Shown one piece after another: positions 48,538 through 57,975 of a stretch of 64,000 nt of DNA (its first letter is position 1; the number at the start of each line of letters is the position of its first letter). The stretch is from Acidimicrobiaceae bacterium (GTDB taxonomy: Bacteria > Actinomycetota > Acidimicrobiia > Acidimicrobiales > Poriferisodalaceae). A program made the translations under genes and the position numbers. The DNA lies in assembly GCA_002721305.1 (NCBI GenBank), contig PBKA01000022.1, forward strand, positions 1 to 64,000. The letters run 5' to 3'. The notes beneath the pieces are model-generated. The model searched no databases. It worked only from the letters and a program-made list of their open reading frames with translations, and was not told where the DNA came from.

Positions 48538-49572
48538 GTGAGCGTTGAGCAAGTTCTACTGGCCTCACCTCGGGGATTTTGCGCCGGGGTCGAGATGGCG
48601 ATCAAGGCTCTTGCGTGGCTGGTGCGGGCATTTGACCCACCGGTGTACTGCTATCACGAAATCGTGCACAACCGACTGGTGGTGGACCGATTCGAAAGCC
48701 TGGGAGTTGTATTCGTCGATGATGTGACAGAAGTTCCCCCTGGGCGGCCCCTGATGCTCTCGGCTCATGGTTCAGCCCCAGAAGTTGTTTTAGAGGCCCG
48801 AAAGCGCGGAGGATATGTGGTTGATGCAGTCTGCCCCCTCGTCACCAAAGTCCATCACGAGGTTCAAGTTCGTTCACAGAAGGGCTACAAAATCGTTTAT
48901 GTCGGTCACGAAGGGCATGAAGAAGCCGAAGGAACCGTCGCTGTCGCTCCGGGTGACATCCACCTCGTCGAAGACGCCAACCAGGTTGCCGGGTTACCTG
49001 ATTTTGAAGAGCCGATCGCTATGTTGGCCCAGACCACGTTGAGCCATCGCGACTGGGAGGGAGTTCTGGAGGCAACTAGGGAAAGGTTTCCCGATGTATG
49101 GATGCCTGGCAGAAGTGACTTGTGTTTCGCTACAACGAATCGGCAATCAGCCCTGTCGTCAATAAGTGAACAATGCGATGCAGTGGTAGTCATCGGGTCA
49201 GCAAATTCGTCGAACACTATGGCATTGGCGAAATTGGCTGAAGCCTCCGGTTGCACCCAAGTGTTTCGCGTCAATTCCGCTGATGAACTTCCAGCGAACC
49301 TCGAAGGGACCGTCGGTGTGACCGCCGGTGCTTCCGCTCCAGAAGAACTTGTCGAGGCTGTCATAGAAAAGCTGTCACCGCGGCTCGGTGTCGAAGAGCT
49401 CAGAATCACAGAAGAGGACGAATATTTTCCGCCACCTAGAGAACTACGCGAACTTCTTTCGACCTTGGAGACCACTGTTTACGCATTGCTCGCGGTACCG
49501 CCCGATGCTCGCGTGGCGCCCCTTGACCGGGAAACCGCTGCGAGTGAAGTGCTGGCGTCGCTTACCAGCTAA
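48538..49572 (+). CDS. ispH: 4-hydroxy-3-methylbut-2-enyl diphosphate reductase
   Basis: The last enzyme of the MEP pathway, producing IPP and DMAPP. The 344-aa protein has the three Fe-S cysteines in PRGFCAGVEMA, VDAVCPLVTKVH and RSDLCFATTNRQ, plus the substrate motif SANSSNTMALAKLA. The start is GTG 48538. It is divergent from the DUF512 gene (68-nt gap) and convergent with plsC, 4 nt apart. Confidence 0.96.
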   Translation: MSVEQVLLASPRGFCAGVEMAIKALAWLVRAFDPPVYCYHEIVHNRLVVDRFESLGVVFVDDVTEVPPGRPLMLSAHGSAPEVVLEARKRGGYVVDAVCPLVTKVHHEVQVRSQKGYKIVYVGHEGHEEAEGTVAVAPGDIHLVEDANQVAGLPDFEEPIAMLAQTTLSHRDWEGVLEATRERFPDVWMPGRSDLCFATTNRQSALSSISEQCDAVVVIGSANSSNTMALAKLAEASGCTQVFRVNSADELPANLEGTVGVTAGASAPEELVEAVIEKLSPRLGVEELRITEEDEYFPPPRELRELLSTLETTVYALLAVPPDARVAPLDRETAASEVLASLTS

Positions 49573-49576
49573 GAGG

Positions 49577-50308
49577 TCACTCTTCTGGCACCCGGCTATC
49601 TGGCTCACTTCCTGGTTCGTAGACGTTGGGGTCCCCACACACAACTTGAGCTTGGTCGAATAGGACCTGAATTTCCTCGCGAAGCGTCTCTGTCGTGGCT
49701 CGGACATCATTGCGAGACAGACGACCCTTCTCATTCAGCGGTGGCGGAGGCATCGGCTTCCCGATGATTACGTGAATGCGCTTGGGGTACAAGAACTTTG
49801 AGCCTCTTGGCATGGCCTTCGCCGTTCCGCCGATCCCGACGGGCACTATCGGGACTTGGGTTTTGGCGGCCAAATATGCGGCCCCGTCAAACAACGGGAA
49901 AATTCGAGGTCCGTCCTTACGTTCTCCTTCAGGGAAAGCAACAACAGGGTCGTTGCCATTTTCGAGAACACCGAGCGCGGTAACTAGAGCGGCGCGATCA
50001 GCGCTACCTCGACTAACTGGAAAGCAGCCAATAGTTGTGAACAACCATCCAAAAAACCAGTTCTCCCACATTGAATCCTTACCCATGAAGCGCAACCGCC
50101 TAGGGATACAAGACTGGAGAGGTGTGTCGATGTAGCTGCGATGATTAGGTGCCCAAACACACGCTCCGGCCGGTATGTTTTCAGCTCCTTCGACGGTAAT
50201 ACGGTTCCAAACTTTGAAGATTCCCCAAAGCAGGTACTTGAGAAGTCGGTACATGAATCGGTTGTACCAATGGGCCTTCTTGTCATTGTGTTGATTGGTA
50301 TCTTCCAT
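49577..50308 (-). CDS. plsC: 1-acyl-sn-glycerol-3-phosphate acyltransferase-like (PlsC)
   Basis: A 243-aa acyltransferase with the catalytic NH56-RSYID61 motif (HxxxxD), GCFPVSRGSADR and the phosphate-binding FPEGERKDG. It acylates lysophosphatidic acid in phospholipid synthesis, or a related lipid acceptor. The N-terminal region has one hydrophobic helix. Its start shares one base with the aroA-cmk stop, indicating coupled translation. Confidence 0.92.
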   Translation of the reverse strand: MEDTNQHNDKKAHWYNRFMYRLLKYLLWGIFKVWNRITVEGAENIPAGACVWAPNHRSYIDTPLQSCIPRRLRFMGKDSMWENWFFGWLFTTIGCFPVSRGSADRAALVTALGVLENGNDPVVAFPEGERKDGPRIFPLFDGAAYLAAKTQVPIVPVGIGGTAKAMPRGSKFLYPKRIHVIIGKPMPPPPLNEKGRLSRNDVRATTETLREEIQVLFDQAQVVCGDPNVYEPGSEPDSRVPEE

Positions 50309-52254
50309 TAGTCATCCACCAACGCACGAAACATCGTCGCGATCTGCGAAACAACGTCGTCGACACTAAGCCCACTCGTGTCGAAGATTACGGCACCTGG
50401 TGCCACTAAGAGCGGAGAATCTTCTCGGGTTGAGTCGACCTCATCTCTGCGTTTTAGATCCTCTGAAACGTGACCGAGAGTTAGTCCTGAGCTTTCCGCA
50501 AAACGCCGCTCAGCTCTGACTGATAGATCGGCAGTGAGGAAAACTTTGAGTAGCGCATCAGGGAACACCTCTGTTCCTATGTCTCGGCCTTCCATTACTC
50601 CTCCACCCAAACCAGTCGCCCATTCTCTCTGTCGAGGTACCAGGACTCGCCTCACCTCCGCATTGGCCGCTACAACACTGACCAACTGATTGGCCTCTTG
50701 AGTTCTGATCTCTTCGGTAACGTCGACTCCATCGATGAAGACTCTGTCGCTGATTTCTATTTCGGCTTCGGTAGCTAATTTGGTGATCCCATCGGCATCT
50801 TCTACATCCACCCCGGCTCTCAATGCCGCGACCCCTACCGCTCGATACATCGCACCCGTATCGAAGTGCGGCAGATTCAGGTCCGCTGCTAGCCGTCGTG
50901 CAACTGTTGACTTCCCTGAGCCTGCGGGACCGTCTATAGCAACGACAGCTACAACTTTTGAGCGCTGTTGAGGTCTAGGTCTCAAATGTTCGAGACACGG
51001 GAAGAAATCTGGAAAAGTTTTCTTCACGCAGTCAGGGTTGAGAATCTCGATGCCGGGTACTCGAAGCCCAATTAATGACATGGACATAGCCATTCGGTGA
51101 TCGTCGTATGTTTCGATCACTCCTCCCCGCAGGAGCCATTTGTCGGGGCGGATAACCAAACCGTTAGCCGTTTCGGTTATGTCAACGCCACATTTGGCGA
51201 GCTCCGAAGTCATTGCCGCTAATCGGTCTGTTTCTTTCGCTCTAATAAAACCCACCCCTTTGATCTCGATCTCCGAATCGGCAAATGCCGCGACCGCAGC
51301 CAAAGTTTGCACCGTGTCAGAGAAGTCTCGTAGATCAAAACTTCCTCCCCTGATTCGGTCACCCTCGACTTCAATGAAGGCGTCGCCCCAAGTAACTTTC
51401 GCCCCCAACTGTTGCAGCACATCCACGAATTGGATGTCTCCTTGAATACTTTGTTTATGGAGACCTTCAACCCTGACTCTGCCGTGTGTAATCGCCGCCG
51501 CACCAAAGAAATAAGATGCCGCCGTCGCGTCAGGTTCTATGTCGACGTCAGTTGCCCTGTATTTGCCACTATGAACAACGTAAGTGGACTCGTTTGGTTG
51601 TTCAACATTGACCCCAAAGTCCTCCATGACCTTGACTGTCATTTCGATGTACGGGCGACTTACCGGCTTACCGGAGAGATGAATGGTTAGACCTTTGCTG
51701 TATAGAGGCGCCGCTAACAACAGCCCGCTCACAAATTGGCTGCCACTGTCTGCCGCTATTTCTATTTCTCCGCCCGCGAGTTCGTCGGCAACAATGTCTA
51801 GGGGTAACTCGCCGGGCGCACGTGTCTCTCTCAGGTCGCACCCGAGCGCACGCAAGGCGGATATCTGTTCAGCGAAAGGACGCGAACGCAGTTGTTCGCT
51901 TCCATCTAGTGTCGCCGGCCCTCGTCCTGCAGCAAGAACCGGCAAGATGAACCGCGAGGTTGTGCCGGACGATCGACTGTTGATGACTGAGCCATTGAAT
52001 CTAAGTCGCCCACCAAGCCCGGTTACTTGGAGGATCAACTCGCTACGGTGTTCCACAACTTCAGCACCCAGAGATCTCACTGCCTCCAACATCGCCTCAG
52101 TGTCATCAGCGAACAGGACTCCCGATAGTTTGCTGGTTCCTTCAGCAAGCGCGGCACACAGCAACGCTCTGTTGGTGTGGCTCTTAGAACCAGGAACCAG
52201 TACAGAGCCCGTCGCTGCTGCGCCAAAGGGTGTCAGAGCGACCCGCTGATTCAT
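50308..52254 (-). CDS. aroA-cmk: Bifunctional EPSP synthase / cytidylate kinase fusion
   Basis: A single 648-aa frame. Residues 1 to about 430 are EPSP synthase (PGSKSHTNRALLCAALAEG, NSRSSGTTSRF, DDHRMAMSMSL), the sixth shikimate step. Residues about 435-648 are cytidylate kinase (AIDGPAGSGKSTVARRLAADL, FDTGAMYRAVGVAAL, GRDIGTEVFPDALLKVFLTAD), which phosphorylates CMP and dCMP. No stop or frameshift lies between. It overlaps tyrA by 4 nt and plsC by 1 nt. Gene order rluB-cmk-der in mycobacteria explains the cmk part. Confidence 0.95.
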   Translation of the reverse strand: MNQRVALTPFGAAATGSVLVPGSKSHTNRALLCAALAEGTSKLSGVLFADDTEAMLEAVRSLGAEVVEHRSELILQVTGLGGRLRFNGSVINSRSSGTTSRFILPVLAAGRGPATLDGSEQLRSRPFAEQISALRALGCDLRETRAPGELPLDIVADELAGGEIEIAADSGSQFVSGLLLAAPLYSKGLTIHLSGKPVSRPYIEMTVKVMEDFGVNVEQPNESTYVVHSGKYRATDVDIEPDATAASYFFGAAAITHGRVRVEGLHKQSIQGDIQFVDVLQQLGAKVTWGDAFIEVEGDRIRGGSFDLRDFSDTVQTLAAVAAFADSEIEIKGVGFIRAKETDRLAAMTSELAKCGVDITETANGLVIRPDKWLLRGGVIETYDDHRMAMSMSLIGLRVPGIEILNPDCVKKTFPDFFPCLEHLRPRPQQRSKVVAVVAIDGPAGSGKSTVARRLAADLNLPHFDTGAMYRAVGVAALRAGVDVEDADGITKLATEAEIEISDRVFIDGVDVTEEIRTQEANQLVSVVAANAEVRRVLVPRQREWATGLGGGVMEGRDIGTEVFPDALLKVFLTADLSVRAERRFAESSGLTLGHVSEDLKRRDEVDSTREDSPLLVAPGAVIFDTSGLSVDDVVSQIATMFRALVDD

Positions 52255-53318
52255 GCAAGCTCTCGAGTCGTCGGCTTATAGCCCTGTCCGGCGAGGGCAG
52301 CGAGGAATCTCTGGACTTCTGCTCTTGCCACTATTAGGACCAGGACGCCCTGAGCACCCTCGGTTGAGTGCGCGACTTCGATATCAGCGACGTTGACATC
52401 GCAGTCCGCTGCAAGCATCGTGATGTTGGCGATCTGTCCCTTGCGATCCGGAATAGGAATCCTCACTTCTATGAGGTCCTGCGGTCGAACATACCTGGAA
52501 GGCAGGTTGGTGCGTGCTCGTCGGGCTTGGGACAAGACGTTTGTCAAACCGCTACGGTCCGAATCGGCAACAATGCCACGGATTTGATGGATGCGATCTG
52601 CAAATTCATCCAGAACTGTAACGATAGCTTCCCTATTTTCTTCACAGATGTCGAGCCATATATCGGGGTGACCGGCAGCTATCCGCGTCATGTCGCGAAA
52701 GCCCCCCGCAGCTAGGCGGAGCAGCGGTGCGTCATCCAAAGCACGGTCATCAGCGAGGCACATCAGGCTGGCAGCAGTCAGATGCGGGACATGTGACACT
52801 ATTGCCACAAGAGCGTCATGGCGTTCTGGTGCCATGGTGACGACATCACAGCCCATTGAACTAACGACGGTTTGCAGATCACGAAGAGCGAGGTCATCGG
52901 TTCCTTCGGTGGGGGTAAGAACCCAGACTGCTCCATCAAAAATCCTCTGATCGGCGCCATCAACGCCGTCTTGTTCGGAACCAGCCATTGGATGGCCCGG
53001 TATGAAGCGGGGATCGCTAAAGCTGCGGGCTACAGCCGTTTTTACGCTCCCCGTGTCGGTCACTATTCCTTTGGTTTGTTGAAGGGCTTCGGTGATTCCA
53101 TCTTCGAGAGCACTCGCAGGAACTGCCACAAAAGTGACATCGGCGTCACTGTCAGTTCCTATTTCATCGATGACACCAAGTTCTTGGGCTCGGTCAGCCC
53201 GGCTTTCGTCTATATCTCTGCCGGTGACGTGCCATCCATCGTTCCTTAGCGCTAGAGCGACCGATCCGCCTATTAACCCGGTTCCTATGATCTGAGCACG
53301 GCGCGCCTTATTGTTCAT
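52251..53318 (-). CDS. tyrA: Prephenate dehydrogenase
   Basis: A 355-aa NAD(P)-dependent enzyme for tyrosine synthesis. The Rossmann motif is GTGLIGGSVALAL, PGHPMAGSEQDG carries the catalytic histidine, and the C-terminal region (VRIPIPDRKGQIANITMLAAD) is an ACT domain, the probable tyrosine sensor. Overlap by 4 nt with aroA-cmk puts two aromatic amino acid steps in one transcript. Confidence 0.95.
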   Translation of the reverse strand: MNNKARRAQIIGTGLIGGSVALALRNDGWHVTGRDIDESRADRAQELGVIDEIGTDSDADVTFVAVPASALEDGITEALQQTKGIVTDTGSVKTAVARSFSDPRFIPGHPMAGSEQDGVDGADQRIFDGAVWVLTPTEGTDDLALRDLQTVVSSMGCDVVTMAPERHDALVAIVSHVPHLTAASLMCLADDRALDDAPLLRLAAGGFRDMTRIAAGHPDIWLDICEENREAIVTVLDEFADRIHQIRGIVADSDRSGLTNVLSQARRARTNLPSRYVRPQDLIEVRIPIPDRKGQIANITMLAADCDVNVADIEVAHSTEGAQGVLVLIVARAEVQRFLAALAGQGYKPTTRELA

Positions 53319-53399
53319 AGTGGTCTCAAACCCGTCTGCTCGAAGTCATGTCCTCTTCAAGAAAGGGTACCGAAGGCTTCCCTCGCGCCTGAAGTGAGA

Positions 53400-54119
53400 T
53401 TAAGAATTGACAGAAGCCCGGTACAAAGAACGGATCTCTTCTCCGCTGAGCACTCTCCACGATCCAGCTTTGAGACTGGGATCTTTTATCGGACCAATCC
53501 TGACTCGAACTAATCGCACCACCGGGTGTCCTACTGCCGCGCACATTCGACGCACCTGACGATTTCGGCCTTCATGAATAGTGAGTTTTAGGAGCCCCTC
53601 GTCGGGCGCGGAAACTTCGGCGGGCGCACTGAGCCCGTCTTCTAACTGGACGCCTTCGCGCAGTGCTCTAAGTGTCGAACGGTTCGGGGTTCCCTCTACG
53701 TGAACCAAATATTCTTTGGCTACACCGAAACTTGGGTGCGTTAGCCGATGAGTCAAATCGCCGTCGTTCGTCAAGATGATAAGACCTTCACTATCGGCAT
53801 CTAGTCGTCCAACCGGGTACACCCTGATTGTCCGAGGAACAAGATCAACGACTGTTGGTCGACCGTCGGTATCTCGGACAGTGGAAACGACATCGCGCGG
53901 TTTGTGAACCAAATAGTGCACAAGATTCGGATCTCTAAGAATTGGTATCCCGTCGAGTTCTATCCGGTCACTATCGATCGCTTTGTCTCCCACTATGGCT
54001 ACTTGCCCATTGATGGTTACTCGTCCGGCCCGGATCATTTCTTCACTAGCGCGCCGGCTGGCAATTCCTGCACGCGCTAATACCTTCTGGAGTCGCTCAC
54101 GCGACTCCCCGTCCTTCAC
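53400..54119 (-). CDS. rluB: 23S rRNA pseudouridine synthase (RluB family)
   Basis: A 239-aa RsuA/RluB-type enzyme. It has an N-terminal S4 RNA-binding domain (RLQKVLARAGIASRRASEEMI) and the catalytic Asp in VGRLDADSEGLIILTNDG. It overlaps scpB by 4 nt (ATGA), the same order as scpA-scpB-rluB in mycobacteria. The tyrA gene follows 81 nt later. Confidence 0.95.
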   Translation of the reverse strand: MKDGESRERLQKVLARAGIASRRASEEMIRAGRVTINGQVAIVGDKAIDSDRIELDGIPILRDPNLVHYLVHKPRDVVSTVRDTDGRPTVVDLVPRTIRVYPVGRLDADSEGLIILTNDGDLTHRLTHPSFGVAKEYLVHVEGTPNRSTLRALREGVQLEDGLSAPAEVSAPDEGLLKLTIHEGRNRQVRRMCAAVGHPVVRLVRVRIGPIKDPSLKAGSWRVLSGEEIRSLYRASVNS

Positions 54120-54847
54120 TTCGGAGGGCTCATGTCTTCGGAGCCAGCCGTCATACCGTCTTCAGTTTCGTCGCCGAGCAGGACGGCCTCAAGTGTTTCA
54201 ACCACCTCAGCTTCAGGAACGAAGTCGCTGAGATTCGGCAGCTCATTAAGGCTGTCGATACCGACGCCTTCCAGGAACAATGCCGTCGTGCCATACATGG
54301 CAGCGTTACCTGGTCCTGGGTCTCGTCCTACTTCTTGGATATATCCACGGTGTTGCAACGTCCGGGTCACGCCGTCGACATTTACTCCACGTATAGAAGC
54401 TATCTGGGCTCGCGAGACGGGTTGTTTGTAGGCGACTATCGCCAGAGTTTCCAGTGCAGCACTCGACAGTCGCGTTGCTTGAGCTTCCAAAACGAAACGC
54501 TCAACATAGGGTGCCTGCGCTTCGGCGGTCTGATAACGGTATCCCCCAGCGATCCGACAAATTGTGAAGCCACGTTCTTCTTGCGCATAACTGTCAATCA
54601 GGTAACCACAGAGGGCTTCAATCGTTTCGACGCTTACCTCCAAAAGCTGAGCAAGAACCGTTGGCGGAACCGGGTCGGTCGCCACCATCAAGATTGCTTC
54701 CAAGGCAGCTCTCACATCCGCGGGAACCAATGTCGGATCGAGATCGGGAGAGTCATGATCTGTCGACGCCGAGTCTCCTAACGACGCTTCATTTTCTAGT
54801 TGAGCAGCCAATACTTCAAATGCGTCAGCATCTTCACTAGCCGTCAT
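54116..54847 (-). CDS. scpB: Segregation and condensation protein B
   Basis: A 243-aa protein with the two winged-helix domains of ScpB (LEAILMVATDPVPPTVLAQLL; ALETLAIVAYKQPVSRAQIASIRGVNVDGVTRTL). It binds the ScpA kleisin of the SMC complex. Acidic N- and C-terminal tails. Start ATG 54847 overlaps the scpA end by 11 nt and follows GGTGGAG. Confidence 0.95.
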   Translation of the reverse strand: MTASEDADAFEVLAAQLENEASLGDSASTDHDSPDLDPTLVPADVRAALEAILMVATDPVPPTVLAQLLEVSVETIEALCGYLIDSYAQEERGFTICRIAGGYRYQTAEAQAPYVERFVLEAQATRLSSAALETLAIVAYKQPVSRAQIASIRGVNVDGVTRTLQHRGYIQEVGRDPGPGNAAMYGTTALFLEGVGIDSLNELPNLSDFVPEAEVVETLEAVLLGDETEDGMTAGSEDMSPPK

Positions 54848-55646
54848 AAGCTCCACCGCCACTAGGTACAAGTAACTCTGCCTCATGTCCTGTCCAAGTC
54901 AGCGTTATGTCCCCAAAATGTTCTTTTTGATCCAATTCGATGTGTCCCTGCTTAAAGAGTTCAAGAATTGCTAGGAACCGAACAACCACTTCAATCCGAT
55001 CCACTAGCCCATGTGTAATTTGTCGGAAACTTGTCGTGCCCAGGCGAGGAAGCGCATCGATTATCTCAAACATTGCATCAGTGACAGATGCGTTGACCGA
55101 CGCTATGTGACTGACGTCGACACGCTTTACCGCTGCGGGAGTTAGGGCCTTGACCAACGCCATTGTGATCTGGGCAGGCGTGACCCCTTCAAGAAGATCG
55201 GGGGCGAGCGATAAGAAATGTCGATCCGGACCAGTAGTTCGCGGATAACTGAATGAAGCGTTTCGGCTCATTTGCCGCAGCGCAGTCGCAGCAGTCTTGA
55301 AGGTTTGACATTCGAGAAGCCGCGCTAGGAGCAGATCCCTTTCCTCCCAAAGACCGAGTTCTTCGTCAAGGGCACCATCATTTTGGTCGGGCAACAAGCG
55401 CCGCGTCTTTAACTCAACGAGAGTCGCTGCGATTAAGAGGAACTCAGTCGCTAGTTCGAGGTCAACTCGGGGACCTGAAGAAGACGTCGGTTCAACCGAA
55501 CTAAGAATTTTGTCCATCTCCGCGAGGTAAGCATCCACAATGCCTGTTAAGGAAACCTCGTATATGTCGACTTCTTGGTCGAGAATGAGTCGCAACAAAA
55601 CGTCAAATGGGCCCTCGAAGACTTCTGTCTGTACCGCATAGGGCAT
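54837..55646 (-). CDS. scpA: Segregation and condensation protein A (kleisin)
   Basis: A 269-aa kleisin starting MPYAVQTEVFEGPFDVLLRLI, where FEGPFDLLL is the family hallmark. The N-terminal helices bind the SMC neck and the C-terminal winged helix (SFRQITHGLVDRIEVVVRFLAILELFKQGHIEL) binds the other SMC head. ATG 55646 fits family length better than the upstream 55685. No parA lies next to it, unlike in mycobacteria. Confidence 0.94.
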   Translation of the reverse strand: MPYAVQTEVFEGPFDVLLRLILDQEVDIYEVSLTGIVDAYLAEMDKILSSVEPTSSSGPRVDLELATEFLLIAATLVELKTRRLLPDQNDGALDEELGLWEERDLLLARLLECQTFKTAATALRQMSRNASFSYPRTTGPDRHFLSLAPDLLEGVTPAQITMALVKALTPAAVKRVDVSHIASVNASVTDAMFEIIDALPRLGTTSFRQITHGLVDRIEVVVRFLAILELFKQGHIELDQKEHFGDITLTWTGHEAELLVPSGGGAYDG

Positions 55647-55768
55647 TGAATAAAGATAGCTGAGCAAATCACATTGATGTAACACGCTCAGCTCATCTTT
55701 TGGGGCTTTAACACCGTCTGTAGCCTTCTTCTGCGGTTTCGGGCTCTAGCTGAGGTACCGTCAAGTCC

Positions 55769-56767
55769 ATGACGAGAGTGCTGTCTGGTATTCAACCCAC
55801 CGGCGATATTCACCTTGGAAATTATCTAGGAGCCCTTCGTCAATGGGCGCTTGATCAACACGAGCACGACAGCTTCTATTGCGCGGTCGATTTACATGCC
55901 ATAACTGTCCAACAGAACCCTGAAGAGTTACGTGCCAAGACACTAGAGACCATGGCGACACTGGTCGCAGTCGGATTGGATCCTGAAGTTTGTACGTTGT
56001 TTGTTCAAAGTCACGTTCCGTACCACACCGAACTCTCGTGGCTTCTCGAATGCACCGTTTCTTTTGGGGAACTTCGTCGAATGACCCAGTTCAAAGACAA
56101 ATCCATGAAACAAGGCGACAGTGGCCAGGAGCATGTATCTGCTGGTCTCTTTACTTACCCGGCGTTGATGGCCGCTGATATTTTGATTTACGACGCTGAT
56201 CGAGTACCCGTTGGAGACGATCAACGACAACATCTGGAGTTGACTCGCGACGTGGCGGAGAGATTCAATTCCCGTTACGGGGAGACCTTTGTGTTGCCTT
56301 CAGCTGCTATCCCGAAGATCGCAGCACGAGTGATGGATCTCCAAGAACCAACCAACAAGATGTCGAAATCGGCGGAATCCGCTTTGGGTGCCGTCGGTAT
56401 CTTCGAGGACGTCGAGTCGATCGCAAAGAAATTCAAACGAGCAGTCACGGACTCGAGTAACGAGGTGCGATTCGATTTCGAATCCAAACCCGGAGTGTCG
56501 AACCTTTTGTCAATCTTGGGGGCGGCGACGGATAGGGATCCCGAACTTCTCGCCGAGGACTACGCACAATATGGGGCGTTGAAAGCCGACACAGCGGATG
56601 CTGTGATCAGCGTTCTTGAACCGGTTCAACTGCGTCGATCTGAACTTCTCGCTGATCCGGCTGAACTTGACCGGATTATCGCGCGGGGGGCAGAAAAGGC
56701 CGGCGAGGTTGCCGCTGTGACGGTCAGCCGAGCCAAGGAAGCTATGGGGTTTCTATCTCCGAGTTAG
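55769..56767 (+). CDS. trpS: Tryptophanyl-tRNA synthetase
   Basis: A 332-aa class I synthetase: SGIQPTGDIHLGNYLGAL carries the HIGH-like site, and KMSKS is at 197-201. VPVGDDQRQHLELTRD is the Trp-binding/activation region. Standard bacterial length. It is divergent from scpA across about 120 nt and convergent with the next membrane-protein gene, 17 nt apart. Confidence 0.97.
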   Translation: MTRVLSGIQPTGDIHLGNYLGALRQWALDQHEHDSFYCAVDLHAITVQQNPEELRAKTLETMATLVAVGLDPEVCTLFVQSHVPYHTELSWLLECTVSFGELRRMTQFKDKSMKQGDSGQEHVSAGLFTYPALMAADILIYDADRVPVGDDQRQHLELTRDVAERFNSRYGETFVLPSAAIPKIAARVMDLQEPTNKMSKSAESALGAVGIFEDVESIAKKFKRAVTDSSNEVRFDFESKPGVSNLLSILGAATDRDPELLAEDYAQYGALKADTADAVISVLEPVQLRRSELLADPAELDRIIARGAEKAGEVAAVTVSRAKEAMGFLSPS

Positions 56768-56784
56768 CCAGTGACATGGTGTAG

Positions 56785-57423
56785 CTAAAGTTGGGTCTCG
56801 CCATCTCGTTTTATTTTCCCTCCCCGAAAGACTGAGACATCTGGGACGTTTGACGTGGTTTCGCCTGACCGCCACTTCCGAAACCCGTAAACGAAAACGG
56901 CGATCCCAGCGACGTTGACGAGAGTGCCCACTTCGGTTGCCATGGTCGCTAGTCCCGCCCCTAGGACGATGACGGCGAGGCCCCAGGCCATCGTCCTGAC
57001 ATGGCGGTTATTGAGACGCAACGGAGGGTGGCGGTTGCGGTTTCTCTCCTCGACGGTCTCAATGCGGCCAGTTTCTAGTCGAGCCTCAAGTAGAAGCACT
57101 TCTTCCTCGGTGATCTCCGGAGCCATTTGCGCTACAGCGTGATCTTCCGCAGCATGGACTGCTGTTTCTATGTCTTGAGGTGCCGGAGACCCGCTCGCTA
57201 CTCGTTCAGCGGCCTCGGGATCTCTCTCAATGAGCCAATCCCGAAAGGGCACCAACGCTCGGTCAATTAGTAAACGTTCCTCTTTGGATAGCTGAGATCG
57301 AGCTTTTTGTCGCGCCTTGGATGTTGCCTCATCCACCGACCGCAACTTGAACGTTCCGACCCGATCGCCATAGGTCTGGACGACAACACTCTTCAATCGC
57401 TCAGTTATTTCTGCCGCTTGCAT
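56785..57423 (-). CDS. Hypothetical membrane protein
   Basis: A 212-aa protein. The first 135 residues are highly charged and helical (ATSKARQKARSQLSKEERLLIDRALVPF). Two transmembrane helices follow (MAWGLAVIVLGAGLATMA and LVNVAGIAVFVYGF), then a basic tail. It lies 9 nt after the HD gene on the same strand. No known domain recognised. Confidence 0.72.
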   Translation of the reverse strand: MQAAEITERLKSVVVQTYGDRVGTFKLRSVDEATSKARQKARSQLSKEERLLIDRALVPFRDWLIERDPEAAERVASGSPAPQDIETAVHAAEDHAVAQMAPEITEEEVLLLEARLETGRIETVEERNRNRHPPLRLNNRHVRTMAWGLAVIVLGAGLATMATEVGTLVNVAGIAVFVYGFRKWRSGETTSNVPDVSVFRGGKIKRDGETQL

Positions 57424-57432
57424 ACATCCTTC

Positions 57433-57975
57433 TTACACGGCAAATTGGTCTGCTCGCCGCAAGACCTCTGCTCTTTTTCTTTCTACAGTCCATTCGCTGG
57501 GCGGTAAGTGATGTTCCACCGCCCATCTCACGACGAAATCGTCGCTTCCAGCATCTCTGAGGATGCCAGAACCAATGTGCGGGTAGTTCATGAACAAGCC
57601 CAGACCCGAAAGAAGCCCTGTTTCTCTTGCCCAACCATCGATTCGCTCTTGGGTTGCTAACGGCTTGATGATGGCGGCTACAACCCGAGTGATGACTCCT
57701 GATTGAACCGCAATTTTTCCCACATCATGCAGTAAACCTGCTATCACGACGGTGACATCACCCGGTAGGTCGTCTTTCGCTCTTTTGGCGACCGCAATCG
57801 AGTGGAATTGGTCGGGTGGGGACATCTTGAGCCATAGCTCGAACTCGGCGACACTAAGCGATTCTCTAACCCAGGTGACATCTGTGGAAGTCGGTGCTGT
57901 ACCTCTCAAAGTTGAAAAAAAGCGTCGTGCGAGGTGCCTGAACTCACCACTGTTCCGTGGAGCGAACCGATTCAT
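57433..57975 (-). CDS. HD-domain phosphohydrolase
   Basis: A 180-aa protein with the HD motif in IAGLLHDVGKIAVQSG and downstream HHLPPSEWT histidines, the layout of small HD hydrolases acting on nucleotides or cyclic nucleotides. The N-terminal PDQFHSIAVAKR supplies another His. It overlaps the xerD stop by 4 nt, so the two are translated together. Substrate unknown. Confidence 0.88.
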   Translation of the reverse strand: MNRFAPRNSGEFRHLARRFFSTLRGTAPTSTDVTWVRESLSVAEFELWLKMSPPDQFHSIAVAKRAKDDLPGDVTVVIAGLLHDVGKIAVQSGVITRVVAAIIKPLATQERIDGWARETGLLSGLGLFMNYPHIGSGILRDAGSDDFVVRWAVEHHLPPSEWTVERKRAEVLRRADQFAV

